Assembly: GCF_902806685.2 (NCBI RefSeq)
Contig: NC_048555.1
Coordinates: forward strand, 6,634,001-6,698,000
DNA from: Maniola hyperantus
Lineage: Eukaryota; Arthropoda; Insecta; Lepidoptera; Nymphalidae
Direction of reading: 5' to 3'
Length of the DNA stretch: 64,000 nucleotides
A model generated the notes under the pieces. The model made no database searches and was not told where the DNA came from. It worked only from the letters and a program-made list of their open reading frames with translations. This document shows, one piece after another, positions 43,706-54,939 of this stretch. The translations under genes were made by a program, and so were the position numbers. The stretch's first letter is position 1; every line of letters starts with the position of its first letter.

Positions 43706-43885
43706 ATGTCTAGTACGGTACCAACCAGTTCTGCTCTAAGGGCTTTGGCCTTAGAGTACAAGAGCTTGCAAGAGGAGCCCGTGGAAGGGTTCCGAGTGAA
43801 GCTACTTGGTGAGGACAATTTGTTTGAGTGGGAAGTTGCAATATTCGGACCACCAGACACGCTTTATCAAGGCGGATATTTCAAG
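43706..43885 (+). CDS. UBE2R2: UBE2R/CDC34-type ubiquitin-conjugating enzyme, exon 1
   Basis: Sixty codons run from the ATG at 43706 to TTCAAG|GTAAGA (phase 0). The start is the first ATG after an in-frame TAG at 43694. The residues ALRALALEYKSLQEEPVEGF, then the WEVAIFGPPDTLYQGGYFK segment, are those of the N-terminal helix and first strands of the E2 fold in CDC34/UBE2R proteins. These enzymes pass ubiquitin from E1 to substrates bound to cullin-RING (SCF) ligases in the nucleus and cytosol. Family membership is secure. Orthology to UBE2R1 versus UBE2R2 is not meaningful in insects, so the symbol is indicative only. The gene is transcribed divergently from the SAXO-like gene about 7 kb away. 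Confidence 0.93.
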
Positions 43886-44007
43886 GTAAGACGATTTTGC
43901 ACATTCGTGCAGAATTCGTTAAATATTAATGATAATGCTGTAGAAGCCTTTGTTCTTGATCCAAACAGAATACCTACTTAAAACTACTTAAGCAGTTGAG
44001 AGTTCCC

Positions 44008-44088
44008 CATGTTCTCAAAGGTGTGTGAAGTCTGCCAATCTGACTCAGTAGTGGGCCGGTAATGGGTTGATCATGATTCATGATGAAT
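44008..44088 (+). mobile_element. SINE S1 fragment
   Basis: GTTCTCAAAGGTGTGTGAAG, then CAGTAGTGGGCCGGTAATGG and TTGATCATGAT. The middle is deleted. Confidence 0.6.
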
Positions 44089-44098
44089 CTATAAATAT

Positions 44099-44226
44099 CC
44101 TGCAATCTCACCTGGTGGTTAGGAATGATGCAAACTAAGATGGATGCGGGCTAACCTAGAAGGGGTATGGCAGTGTGATAGAACCCTGCTAACTTTAAGG
44201 GGGTATGGCAGTTTATTAAAATCCAT
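44099..44226 (-). mobile_element. SINE S2 fragment (inverse)
   Basis: TGCAATCTCACCTGGTGGTT, GATGCGGGCTAACC and two copies of AGGGGGTATGGCAG-like sequence match the inverse S2 tail. Confidence 0.6.
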
Positions 44227-44289
44227 GCGCCCATTGGTTGCTACATGTTCTCAAATGCTGAATTGCTTGTCAGGATATCTTTGCTTTTG

Positions 44290-44362
44290 TAAGCAGTGAT
44301 AGCATAGTGGTTAAGATGTTGGCTTTCCAGTCTTGGTTCCGAGGCTCAATCCTGTTACTTGG
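44290..44362 (+). mobile_element. SINE S1 tRNA-like head
   Basis: GTGATAGCATAGTGGTTAAG (A box) and GAGGCTCAATCC (degenerate B box) form the tRNA-related head. The body does not follow. Confidence 0.5.
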
Positions 44363-44582
44363 ATACCAGCTATATGAGTTCAAGTTTGTATTCAGTGATT
44401 GAAAAGCACAGTTTTAGGCTGTTTTGTTTGAAAATGAGTTCAGATTTGAATTCAGTGAGTCAAATGCATATGGGTTAAGAAAAGAAAGTATTTTGATTAA
44501 AAGTGTAATTAGATGCATTGTTTTTTTTGTTCATCAGCTCCTCAAGTATAATTAAGTAAATAGAAGCAAGTAATCTGTACTA

Positions 44583-44792
44583 ATCTGTACTAAAATTATA
44601 AAAAGGTAATGTTTGTAAGTTTGTTTGTAGGGTAATCTCTGGAACTACTGCACCGATTTTAGAAATTCATTCAACAGTAGAAAGCAATATTATTCCTGAA
44701 TTAAAAAGGCTATATTTTATTTTCAAAAAATTAGAGATTCTTATGAAAATTGTAATAAGCTACCCGTGCGAAGCTAGGGTGGGTCGCTAGTC
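44583..44792 (-). repeat. Dispersed repeat family D
   Basis: Read on the minus strand it begins GCGACCCACCCTAGCTTCGC and includes CCAGAGATTACCC. It matches 61062-61273 in the same orientation. Confidence 0.6.
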
Positions 44793-44800
44793 ACCTTTAC

Positions 44801-45030
44801 CCTTATTATAAATGGTTTGTTGGCTGGTTTATTGGTTTGTCCTTTAATCACGTTGCAACGGTGCAACCACGGGGTACAACGGATTTTTGCATGGGTATAG
44901 GTAGATAAATACCTGGAGAGTGACATAGGACATAGTGGACATAGGCATTTATCCCGGAAAATCAAAGAGTTCCCACGGGATTTTTAAAAAACCAAATTCC
45001 ACGCGGACGAAGTCGCGGGAATCAGGTAGT
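44801..45030 (-). repeat. Family A copy (inverse)
   Basis: CCTTATTATAAATGG through AATCAAAGAGTTCCCACGGG to GACGAAGTCGCGGGAATCAG, inverted relative to 24485. Confidence 0.7.
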
Positions 45031-45184
45031 TAATTATAGAGTAAATTGACAGCAAAAACTATTCATATCATTCCTACAATCAGACTCAAATTACTGTTGG
45101 TCATCATCAATTGAGCCAACTGCCAATTTATGGTAATTCTAATAAACTTTCTAGTTTCTACTGTCTACTTGATCGAAAATGCTT

Positions 45185-45314
45185 ATTCATCGTACTTATT
45201 TAACTTCTTTTGATTGCTTAAGTACTTAGTAATAACTTAGTACCTAAGCAATCAAATGAAGTTAAATAATAATTTTTTTAACAACTATTGTGTTAAATAA
45301 GTACCTACGATGAA
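45185..45314. repeat. Nested palindrome
   Basis: TTGATTGCTTAAGTAC pairs with GTACCTAAGCAATCAA. The outer arms ATTCATCGTACTTA and TAAGTACCTACGATGAAT also pair. Confidence 0.6.
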
Positions 45315-45354
45315 TTTTTTGAACATTGTGTTAAAAAAGATCTTCAATATGGGG

Positions 45355-45720
45355 GCCGATTCTCTAGGCGGTTTTCTAATTTTAAAATGTCTAATATTAG
45401 ACTTAGAAAGGTGTGTTATTCTGAAAACCCACTTAAATGACAGGTCTAACCTAAAATTGAATTTGACAGCACTAAACTATTCAATTTAGATTTTAAAGAG
45501 CAAAAGTTATTCTGTTGCACGAACTAAATGCCTAAATTAAGAAACGTCAACCTAAAATTTTCTAAAATTAGAGTGGACCTCGCGAGGTGCCCACTAAATT
45601 TAAAGAGTCTGCTTAAATGGCAAAATGGACGTGTTTTGAAAGAAATATTTTTATTTGAGTTTAGAATTGTTATATTTAAGATAAAAAAAGTGTCTTTTAA
45701 GTGTTTTAATTTAATTTAAA
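45355..45720. repeat. Possible MITE end (GGGGGCCGATTCTC)
   Basis: GGGGGCCGATTCTCTAGGCG starts an AATTTTAAAA-rich segment with a small palindrome (GGACCTCGCGAGGTGCCC). A related AATTTAGTT-rich segment lies at 49330-49460. A matching far end was not found. Confidence 0.3.
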
Positions 45721-46937
45721 CTTTATAAAATGGAAATATACGTGGTTTCTCTGGCTCGTCGTTAATTCACAAAAAATAATTAGGTTGGTTATCTACTTTG
45801 TTGTCTAAGAGTATCAGACACCTCCACAGACATCCTGGCGGCTTCAGCAAGGCAAACCTAAGATCCTTAAGTCTCCTTATTTCTTAACTAGCAAGTGGCA
45901 GCTGTTCGAAAATCCTGTGGGACTAGGATACTTTTCTGTAGGTACTTAGCTTACCTACCTACCTAATAAAAGTAGCCTATAAGTATATCCTTCACTAGTA
46001 TGTGTCCTTGTGAAAAATCTCTGTGCCCAACTAGATTAGATGCATAAAGGAACATACCCAGAGACAAAAACTTGCATAGGTAGCTACCTAAATATTAGTG
46101 TGAACATAAATCTTTGCCAATTAGGTATGCCAAGGTAAAACTTGATGCCTTGTTATCATTATCAATGAGATTAATTCCTACTACCTACTACTTATTGCTA
46201 AACATATCAATAATAAAGCAGAATAAGTGTGGTGGTAGAGTAGGTACTTATAATAAAGTTTAAGTTCTAAAATCTTAATGAGTTCACCTAAAGGTTTATT
46301 TATAGGCTAAATTAACAGATTTTACATTTAGTTATGTCTTATACTTACATACCCCTAGTATTGAACTAAGTACTTGAGTAGTACCCAGTTACTTCTTTAT
46401 TTTCAACTCAGTAGATACCTGCTTGAAAGACTACCTATTACATGCATAAGTAGGTACTTATACTAGCTACAGTACAGTATAGATAACTACAATTAACTGA
46501 CATAGCCTGGGTTCACTTTAATCATCTGATAAGTTTTAGTTGAGAAGTACCTAGTAGATACATCTTGTAATTCCTAAACATATCATGATAGGATCTTGTT
46601 GAGTTTACCCATACAAATGTGATACAAATGTGATACCCATAGCCATATGGGTATCACATTTCAGGTTAACTAGCTGACCTGCCTGAGTTGTACCTGCCCC
46701 AGCTTTGTTCGGGTGGAATAAGTACCTATGTAAGTATCTGAAAATTATGTCGTAGTGGTCTATATAGGTACTTAAAGTAAACGTTCCTTACATGCAAATT
46801 CTCAAGTTTTTAAACTCAGCAGCTTAATAAACTACTAGACTTAGGAGTCAGCAGCTTATATGCTGATGTCAGTCAGTCAGTTTATATTTTTACATTTACA
46901 TAATATGTACAGAAGAGAGAGAGAAAAGCTAGGACTT

Positions 46938-47090
46938 CTCCATAACATCCTCAAAAATGTGTGAAGTCTGCCAATTCGCACTTGGTCAGTGTGGTAGATT
47001 ATGGCCAAAACACCTTATTCTGAGAGGTGACCCGTGCTCAGTAGTAGTGACCCGGCGATGGATTGATAATGATGATGATGATGATGATGT
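46938..47090 (+). mobile_element. SINE S1, 5'-truncated, with (ATG)n tail
   Basis: CTTCTCCATAACATCCTCAA, then TGTGTGAAGTCTGCCAATTC and GACCCGTGCTCAGTAGTAG, and a (GATGAT)n tail. Confidence 0.65.
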
Positions 47091-47685
47091 ACTGACCTAG
47101 CTACCTGCCTTTAGGTCACAAGAAGTATATAGGGTACTTCTAGTACCTAAAGTGATCCTATAATGGTTCCTTTTGAGGTATGGAACCCATGGTTAGAAGA
47201 GAAATAACGTCAAAAAATAATTTGATTTCTTTTATCTTTTCTAGATCTATTTTATTGAAAACGGACTAAAGTTTTCTACACATTCCTATAATTCTACAAA
47301 TTAATACAGAAATCTATAGACTCAACCTTTATTTAGTTTGAAATCTATAGATCTCTGACTTTGCATAGACTTAAGATACTGATAAAAGAGACAGAGTTAT
47401 ATCATTGGCATAAATCTGTCTCGTTTTAACTGAAACTTACGTCAGAGCAAAGTCAAAGTATGCTCTCTATACATATCTGTGCTTAAAGTATTATGTTTTA
47501 ACTATGTCTAGTCTGAGCTAATTCAAAGTATAAGTACTCTATAGATTTTAGCCAAAGAATATGCAAACCTCAAAAAATGATTTTATAATTGTTATGGTGA
47601 AGACTGCATTGAAATTGATATAAATAGGGACTGAAAACTAATTTTGAACTATTTATACCTATAGATTATAAATTTCATTTTTCAG

Positions 47686-47781
47686 GTAGTACTAGTACAA
47701 CTAAGTCATACTACAGCTGCTCAGTATGATGAAGGCAAGAATTTCCTAACAAAAGCAAGAAAACTTCAATCAGATACTTAA
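47686..47781 (+). CDS. Orphan terminal exon candidate
   Basis: An acceptor-like TTTCATTTTTCAG is followed by 31 open codons and a TAA. An AATAAA signal lies 20 bases later (47801). The encoded VVLVQLSHTTAAQYDEGKNF, then LTKARKLQSDT, is of ordinary protein composition. I do not recognise it. It lies inside intron 1 of the UBE2R-type gene on the same strand, and in phase 0 it could be read directly after exon 1, giving a short truncated alternative product. It may instead be the last exon of a nested gene or a 3' exon captured by a mobile element. Chance cannot be excluded for so short a frame. Confidence 0.25.
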   Translation, partial: VVLVQLSHTTAAQYDEGKNFLTKARKLQSDT

Positions 47782-48040
47782 TTAACAATTACTTTTATTA
47801 AATAAAATAATAAAATATATACATATGTTTCATTCTGTACTGTACATAATTAATATTTATTTCAATAACATTTAAATAAAAATTAAGTTTAGGAAACAAC
47901 TGTTCATTTTTGGTAGATGAGTGACGGAACATCTTTTTAACTCGCAGACTCCATATACTTGGTTTCATGAAATGGGCTGAAATAAAAATTATCAACGTTG
48001 AAAGTTTGTTATGATGATGTGTTGAAAGGTGTAATGTATC

Positions 48041-48602
48041 CTACACTTCAATTTTTTGCTATGCATACTAGCTGTTTACTATGCAATTAAGCATCACTTT
48101 CTTTAACGGTGAACCAAACCATTGTGAGGAAACCTAAATGCCTGAGAGTTCTCCATAGTGTTCTCAAAGGTGTGTGAAATCTGTCAATGTGCACTCGGCC
48201 AGAGTGGTGGACAATGGCCAAACTCTTCCCGTTTTGAGAGGAGTCCCCTGCTCAGTAGTCAGCCGGCAATGAGTTGATCGTGTGATGATACTAACTGTTG
48301 CCTGTAATTATTATTTTTATATAGGTATGCTACACTTCCATTTTTTGCTATATTATAATATGTACTAGCTGTTTAATAAGCAATTAAGTATCACTTTCTT
48401 TAACCGTGAAGGAAAACATTGTGAGGAAACCTACATGCCCGAGAGTTCTCCATAGTGTTCTCAAAGGTGTGTGAAGTCTGTCAATCTGCAATTGGACAGA
48501 GTGGTGGACTATGGCCAAACTACATTTTGAGAGGTGAGCTGGCAATGAGTTGATCATTATGATGATACCAGCTGTTACCTGTTATTATTATTATTATACA
48601 CG
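48041..48602 (+). repeat. Tandem duplication of a SINE S1-bearing 290-bp unit
   Basis: CTACACTTCAATTTTTTGCT at 48041 recurs as CTACACTTCCATTTTTTGCT at 48330. Both copies contain TGCTTGC-less S1 bodies (CATTGTGAGGAAACC, GTTCTCAAAGGTGTGTGAA, GGCAATGAGTTGATC). They differ by many substitutions, so the duplication is not recent. Confidence 0.75.
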
Positions 48603-49019
48603 TAGGTATATACATTCAATCTTGATCTTGTAGGTACTTTCATGCCTTAAATCACATTACCGCCTTAGTTTGTTGAATTCATAGCAGAATTCATGGATAC
48701 CTCGTTCCACGTCCTTGCACGCCAGATTTGTAAGTATACCGCCAAGTTTCAGAACTTCCTCGCTGTATATTCCTTTACCTGTATATTCAATGTACTCTGT
48801 GGCAGTCAGTTATTTAGGATGATTGCTTTTCATCTGTTTGCATTGATTTCCTAGCAAGAGTTTGACAATTAGGTACCTCGGTGATTTCAAGGTAAGGTAG
48901 GTAGGTAAGATTCCAAGCAAAATTCTTTGCTTTTATCTATTTTATGCACATAACCACTATTTTCACAAAGTTTTGTAACAAAAACTAAGATTCTTTAACC
49001 ACAAAACATAAAGAAATTA

Positions 49020-49500
49020 GGTTAGAAATTATATTAGCAACAAAAATAATAGATCTGTTTTTTTAACTGGTTTTACGGCTCTGGGTTCTAGCACTTTTGA
49101 TCAAACACTTAAGCCTACTTCACACGATAAAATGAACAAAACTTCAATTTTCGACACTTTTATTGTGATTCGACCTAAATAAATCAAGTTAAGTTATTAT
49201 TTTTGTATTTCAAGTAACATCGTTCGATATTTTTCGCAAAAAATAGTTTTAAGATTAAAGGGGAAAATCAAACACAACATTAGTGCAGTTCTTGTTATCT
49301 TAAATAGCAACACTTACTATTCAATTCAAACGTCATTTTAGACGGCCATTTAGGATGTTTAAATTTAGTTGAAGCAAAATTGCGAATGCAGCTTAGAAAT
49401 AGAAATCCTAAAATTAAAGAATCTAAAATTTAGTTTAGGTTTAGGTTAGGGTACAACAGAATTACCACCATCAGGGTTACATTATTCTAATATTCCAATC
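49020..49500. other. Intron 1 stretch without recognised genes
   Basis: AT-rich, with AATTTAGTT-like runs near 49370-49450 that resemble 45380-45640. Confidence 0.35.
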
Positions 49501-49612
49501 TTACTGGGTACAAGACTACTTGATGTAGGTATGTTCTTACTTATGGTTAAACTAAAACTGCTGTACCACCACCAAATATTTTAGTGGTGTATTTCTTATA
49601 TTTATGATGACC

Positions 49613-49940
49613 TCCCTGGCGCAGTTGTAAGCACTGTGGTCTTTTTAGTGGGAGGTCCCGGGTTCGATTCCTGGCAGGAGTTTGGAATTTTATAATTTCT
49701 AAATTTCTGGTCTGATCTGGTAAGAGGCTTCGGCGTGGCTAGTTACCACCCTACCGGCAGAGCTGTGCCGCCAAGTTATTTAGCGTTCCAGTACGATGCC
49801 GTGTAGAAACGAAGGGGTATGGGTTTAATAAAATTGCCATACCCCTTCCAGGTTAGCCCGCTTCCCTCTTAGGCTGCATCATCACTTACCACCTGGTGAG
49901 ATTGAAGTCAAGGGCTAACTTGTATCTAAATTTAAAAAAA
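49613..49940 (+). mobile_element. tRNA-derived SINE S2, full-length
   Basis: The head TCCCTGGCGCAGTTGTAAGC (A box) and GGTTCGATTCC (B box) are intact. The body contains GCTTCGGCGTGGCTAGTTAC, GAAGGGGTATGGG and GCTGCATCATCACTTACCAC, and ends in CTTGTATCTAAATTTAAAA. Confidence 0.8.
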
Positions 49941-50423
49941 TCTTTAGGCTGAGATCTATACAATGGTCTTTACCTTTGCTTACACTGAAGACAAGGTAAA
50001 ATGAGACTTTATGTCAGAAGCATACTTAACTTCTTTTAACTTGAGACAAGGTTCTGGACAAAGTTTGTTAAGAATCAATAAATGGTAAGTATTTACCTTA
50101 CCTACTTTATTTTCGCTAACCTAAACCTAAATCCAGGTGGAGGAAGTTGCAGGTATCATCCAGTTGATAATTTAAAAGAAATAGTTCTTTAAATAATGCT
50201 ATTATGTTTCTGCACAAAAACCAAGCTGTAAAGTCTAAACATAGCGCTATCCCTTTCACAACACTCCCTGAGGAAAAGGCTAGCATCATTACTTGAAGAT
50301 TTAGCAGTTTTAGAGATACACAAGAATTAGCACCAAAGTCCTGATTTCAAATACTTAATTTAAGTATGTAGGTACTCAACTCAGTTATATTGTAAATTAC
50401 AGCATTTTTCCTCTTTGTTCCAG

Positions 50424-50510
50424 GCACATATGAAATTCCCTCCAGACTACCCATATTCACCGCCCACAATTAGGTTTTTAACTAAAGTATGGCATCCAAA
50501 TGTATATGAG
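50424..50510 (+). CDS. UBE2R2: UBE2R/CDC34-type enzyme, exon 2
   Basis: The exon is preceded by CTTTGTTCCAG and ends TATGAG|GTGAGT. Its 87 bases encode AHMKFPPDYPYSPPTIRF followed by LTKVWHPNVYE, joining exon 1 in phase 0. It contains the PPDYPYSPP loop and the HPN motif (residues 84-86) that helps form the oxyanion hole in E2 enzymes. In this family the next exon should supply the catalytic cysteine (NGDVCISILHPP) and the acidic insertion. I did not find it in the remaining 13.5 kb, so the gene continues past the window. Intron 1 is 6.5 kb. The gene is partial here but otherwise shows no defect. Confidence 0.93.
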
Positions 50511-50696
50511 GTGAGTAGACAATTTTTAATTTTTAATATAAGGTTTTTTATACCATTAAGCACCATTAGGCTAGTAATGTTTAGTAGTACGATTAATTTT
50601 TAAATCTACCTTTACCTAATCTTACTTTATTCTAATAGGTACCTACCTACTTAAACTTCACTATGTGTTTGTGACCTAGTGTGAATAGCTGTTATC

Positions 50697-50757
50697 GTAC
50701 GCGACAGCTTGGTAATCGAGGAAGGAAAGCTCGCACACCCGCCGCGCTAACCCCATA
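50697..50757. mobile_element. MITE family E fragment
   Basis: GTACGCGACAGCTTGGTAATC and CTCGCACACCCGCCGCGCTAAC resemble one half of the family E hairpin. Confidence 0.45.
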
Positions 50758-50775
50758 GGTTTTCTTGACTGACAC

Positions 50776-50864
50776 GACGGACAGATGGACAGACAGACAG
50801 ACAAACAACAAAGTGATCCTATGAGGGTTCATTTTTTTTTTTGAGGTACGCAACCCTAAAAAGA
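50776..50864 (-). repeat. Family G fragment (inverse)
   Basis: (CAGA)n, AACAAAGTGATCCTATGAGG and GAGGTACGCAACCCTAAAAA are the inverse of the family G 5' end at 40091. Confidence 0.55.
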
Positions 50865-50979
50865 AGATTTATGTACCCAACATATCCTAATAAGGATCAC
50901 AAATCTATTTTTAACCGACTTCAAAAAAAGGAGGAGGTTCTCAATTCGTCGGAATCTTTTTTTCAATGTGACTTCCTCA

Positions 50980-52140
50980 TACACACTCAGTAAAACGTGT
51001 TCTTATTCTATTCGAATAAATCGAATCGTTCAAAAACAGCTTAAAAAGTATACCCGTGTACCTAACATAGTTCATAATCCAGGAATAACTATAAAGCTAT
51101 TGATGACTAAACATACCCTCTTAAAATGTTTATCGCATCGCCGCGTCGACATTGAATTTATTAAGTGATCTCCTGAGAACGAACATCAAGTCTTCCAAAG
51201 TAGGAAGCCTGTGAATGGTTACATCTTCCAGAAATCGCTCATACTGTCCATACTTTGGGAAAATATAAGGTCTACGTGTTTACAAGCTTTGTTAATGATA
51301 AAATCACGGTAACGCTAGCCATATGTACAAGAACTTCTGGGAAGGTTATGCTAGCCATACACGATCAAGTTCGCATGATGGACGCCTCAAGCGGTGTCTT
51401 ACAAGCTTGACGATGTATGGCTTCAAGTGTGCAATTTTTTTTTTAATTGTTGTTAGCCATGTTTTACGGCTGAAGACTAGGAAACGCTGCATTCGTGTTT
51501 TTAAATTTTACTAAGACTACTAGGTTACTGAAAAACTATTGGGCTCATTGTGATGTGTTTTTTGAATTACATAGGTATACATCTCGGAGAAGGTCCTTAG
51601 ATTTATGTTTTGCGGTTAAGCCACCAGGGTTCGCTGCAGTTCGTCGTAGATTTTTAATTTTATCGACTGTTGATTTCATTGCGAAAGCGTTCTATCACAG
51701 TTGTTGTGGTCACAATTTTTATCCGTTTCCTATGTAGTATCCAACAATCGATTAGGTAATCGGTCTTTTGGTATGTTTCTTTTGAGAAATATATTAACTT
51801 ATTTATTAATGACTAATTAAGTACCTCCCTAAATATAACTTTTAATATGGCAGAGATGTTTTAAAAGGTAGAAAGGTAGAAGGGAACAATCTCACTTTTG
51901 TAAACTCAAATCGTCACTGTCTTCATTTTAATTAGGTGTTGAACAAACTCCATAGAGGCTGCTTTGTTCAAAATGTTATTCTTTTCATCAGCTATCATTT
52001 CACGATAAAACGTTCCGCGGGTCGAGATTGCGCCACAATTTGCGTCTTTGACCTAATGTCATCGCTTTGTCCTAGATTACAATCAGATATCATTGAAATT
52101 TGTTTGTTGCTATTACTTTGAATTCGAATATTACGTAGAA
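50980..52140. other. Intron 2 stretch of the UBE2R-type gene without recognised genes
   Basis: Searched for the third coding exon without success. Several short open frames have no recognisable domain. Confidence 0.4.
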
Positions 52141-52159
52141 TACGTCTATGGGTGCCTGC

Positions 52160-52345
52160 GGCTTCGACAATTTGGACTACACAATTTTCAAACCCATATT
52201 TTAACCTCTTAGTTGTTGGATTTTCAAAAAACATTTCTTAGCGGATGTCTATGTCATAATAGCTACCTGCATTCTGCGTGCCAAATTTCAGCCCGACCCA
52301 GCCAGTAGTTCGAGCTGTGCGTTGATAGATCAGTCAGTCAGTCTC
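52160..52345 (+). repeat. Family B copy
   Basis: CTTAGCGGATGTCTATGTCA, TAATAGCTACCTGCAT, and CGAGCTGTGCGTTGATAGA with (TCAG)n align with 7978-8185. Confidence 0.7.
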
Positions 52346-53098
52346 AGTGTTTCATTTACCTTTTACATTACTATACATTTAAATTAATCATTATTAATAT
52401 ACTTAGGTTAACTAAGCAAATATTGGGATATAAACGCGTCTGTCAGTTTTTAATTGCTTTAAAATTTATCCATCTACCTACTTAGTTAAACTTCAATCTT
52501 GTTAGCTGAGACGATATGCAATACCTAACTAGGTATCTGCAACATTCGGATCGCCTACGTCGAATAGATAGGTACCTACAGTACGCGGCAGAAAATAATG
52601 TACGTCGACCTTTAGAAAGAGATAGCGGTTTTGTAGAGCATTGTCTCTGTCGTTGAGACCGACAAAACGTCACATAGATATGAGTGACAGAGACTGGCTG
52701 GCTGGCCAGTAGTTCGAGCTGTGCGTTGATAGATCAGTCAGTCAGTCTCAGTGTTTCATTCACCTTTTACATTACTATACATTTAAATTAATCATTATTA
52801 ATATACTTAGGTTAACTAAGCAAATATTGGGATATAAACGCGTCTGTCAGTTTTTAATTGCTTTAAAATTTATCCATCTACCTACTTAGTTAAACTTCAA
52901 TCTTGTTAGCTGAGACGATATGCAATACCTAACTAGGTATCTGCAACATTCGGATCGCCTACGTCGAATAGATAGGTACCTACAGTACGCGGCAGAAAAT
53001 AATGTACGTCGACCTTTAGAAAGAGATAGCGGTTTTGTAGAGCATTGTCTCTGTCGTTGAGACCGACAAAACGTCACATAGATATGAGTGACAGAGAC
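52301..53098 (+). repeat. 404-bp tandem duplication, nearly identical
   Basis: GCCAGTAGTTCGAGCTGTGC begins at 52301 and 52705. The two copies, to AGAGAC at 52694 and 53098, differ at about one base in some 390. Each contains the family B 3' end and part of a family E2 MITE. Confidence 0.9.
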
Positions 53099-53141
53099 CT
53101 CTCTAAAGGTCCGATGTACCTACATTATTTTCTGCCGCGTA
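52983..53141. mobile_element. MITE family E2 copy
   Basis: CAGTACGCGGCAGAAAATAA at the left and TTATTTTCTGCCGCGTA at the right are inverted. The left half is also present in the first duplication copy (52579-52694) without its right end. Confidence 0.7.
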
Positions 53142-53638
53142 AGTTTGTGACTTAGTTGGTTTTTCTCCTAAAAACTACTTAGTTTGTTATGTTTCATAAT
53201 ATTATGTCTACTGAGACTAGTGTTTGTAGATGTTTTCTTAGGTCTTTTCGAAAAAGTTTTTGTTCACGACTTCGTCCGCATTATAGAGTATAATTTTATA
53301 GTCTACAGCACGCGGGGATAATATGCCCAGCTGTGAATTTTTTTTCAGAATCGGATCATTAGTTCCGGAGATTACCCCTACATCCAAACTTACGAACCTT
53401 ACCTCTTTATAATATTAGTGTAGATGAGAAACAATACCTAAAGCTTCGTAGAAACAGTCCGTGGCGGGTATACCGTTAGTTTTCGTGAAGACCCATCCGT
53501 ATAACGAAGTGAGACAGGTCATCAAACTAAGCTGAGCATGAATCACGCGGTGACACCAACTGTTGCTAGTGAGGCAAAAATACAAGGCGTATTCCACAGA
53601 AATATCGCTGTTTCGATAACGGCTTACTGCGGAACTTA

Positions 53639-53787
53639 GGGTGAGATCTATAGAGCGCACTCTGACTTAGCTTAGACTCAAGACAGAGTTAAAACGAGAC
53701 GGAGCTATATCTCTCACATAAATCTGTTTAATTTTAACTCAATCTTAAGTCTAAGCAAAGTCAATGTGCGCTCTATAGATCTCAGCC
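53639..53787. mobile_element. Harbinger-type MITE with TTA duplication
   Basis: GGGTGAGATCTATAGAGCGC and GCGCTCTATAGATCTCAGCC are inverted ends, each flanked by TTA (53636-53638 and 53788-53790). The inner ACTCAATCTTAAGTCT is related to 37169-37297, and a diverged relative lies near 47310-47490. Confidence 0.8.
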
Positions 53788-53805
53788 TTAGTGCTATTTT
53801 TTTAC

Positions 53806-53984
53806 AAAGAATATTAGCCATGTTAATTTACTAACATTCCCCATTCCCCTCCAACTAAGCGAAAAGCTAGTTCTAGGAGTGGGTACGACAATAGTGCAAC
53901 GGGTAGGGTTTGAACCGTCGACCTTTCGGAATTCAGTCCGCTCCTTAACCGTTGAGCTAAGTATTGAGGCTCTAAAGTCTATAA
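53806..53984 (-). mobile_element. SINE S3 copy
   Basis: On the minus strand it reads TTAGCTCAACGGTTAAGGAG, then GGTTCAAACCC (B box) and a body like 11573-11749. Confidence 0.7.
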
Positions 53985-54460
53985 TATATTTGTACAAGAT
54001 GATGGGGAAATCGACTGAAGCAGGCCTGGATCTACAAAAGGGCTGTAGTACCGATGATGATATAATGATGATAGTGGTTGTAGGTATAATATAATCTTTG
54101 GGAGTATGCGTTACAGACTCACGAATTTACTAATACAGGAATGACTGCTAATAAAATTGGTTTGCAACCACAGACTACCACCTTTAGACGCCTAATAGCT
54201 GGACATCCCCAAACGCCAAGCTTAGGTAGTTGCTTAGCAAAAAAGTCAGCCCACGCTCGTTCGGTACCCTCATTCCACACAATGTCTTGATTACGTGACT
54301 TTTGAGTCTACCAATCACAGCAAAGCATTCTCCCCTGTCCCCCGCCAACATTTTACGATTTTGATGTCATGCAAAACCTTGTATATGCGTACTCTTGAGG
54401 TTGAATTCTCTGTGTTTGCGGCAGGAACAATTTCTACGCTAATTTATAGACACCCTGCCT

Positions 54461-54634
54461 GGTCGATTGCGGAAAAACTATAAATCATTATTACTATCGC
54501 AAATGTTGTAATTGGCTGAATTGATAATATTTTTTTGCAACAATGCACTGTAGATTGTAGTGAGCGAGCATCAACCAATCATAGGTGATTCCTATCGTCA
54601 CACTGTAGCTGTCATTTTACCCTAATCGAGCCCC
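54461..54634 (+). mobile_element. MITE family F, diverged copy
   Basis: GGTCGATTGCGGAAAAACTAT, GTAATTGGCTGAATTGATAA and ACCCTAATCGAGC correspond to the 37430 copy. Confidence 0.6.
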
Positions 54635-54715
54635 TGATAGTGACTATTATGATTTCTATGACAGTGATAAAATTCCATTCTAATAGCATTTCAAATCCGT
54701 ACTTAATGTTTTAAA

Positions 54716-54922
54716 AGCGAAATGTGTCAGTCTGTCTATATGTATGTCTGCTATATATTCACGGCCCGTTTAACTGATTTTAATGAAATTTGGTATAGAC
54801 ATATCTATTATAGCTTTGCATCCCGGGGCCGGTACATAGGCTGCTTTTTGTCCCGGAAAATCAAAAGTTCCCACGGAATTTTTAGAAACCTAAATTCACT
54901 TAGATGAAATCGCGAGCTTCAT
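54716..54922 (-). repeat. Family A, diverged inverse copy
   Basis: GTCAGTCTGTCTATATG, TTTTTGTCCCGGAAAATCAA and AAATCGCGAGCTTCATCT are inverse family A blocks. Confidence 0.55.
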
Positions 54923-54939
54923 CTGTTTGGTACATATTT

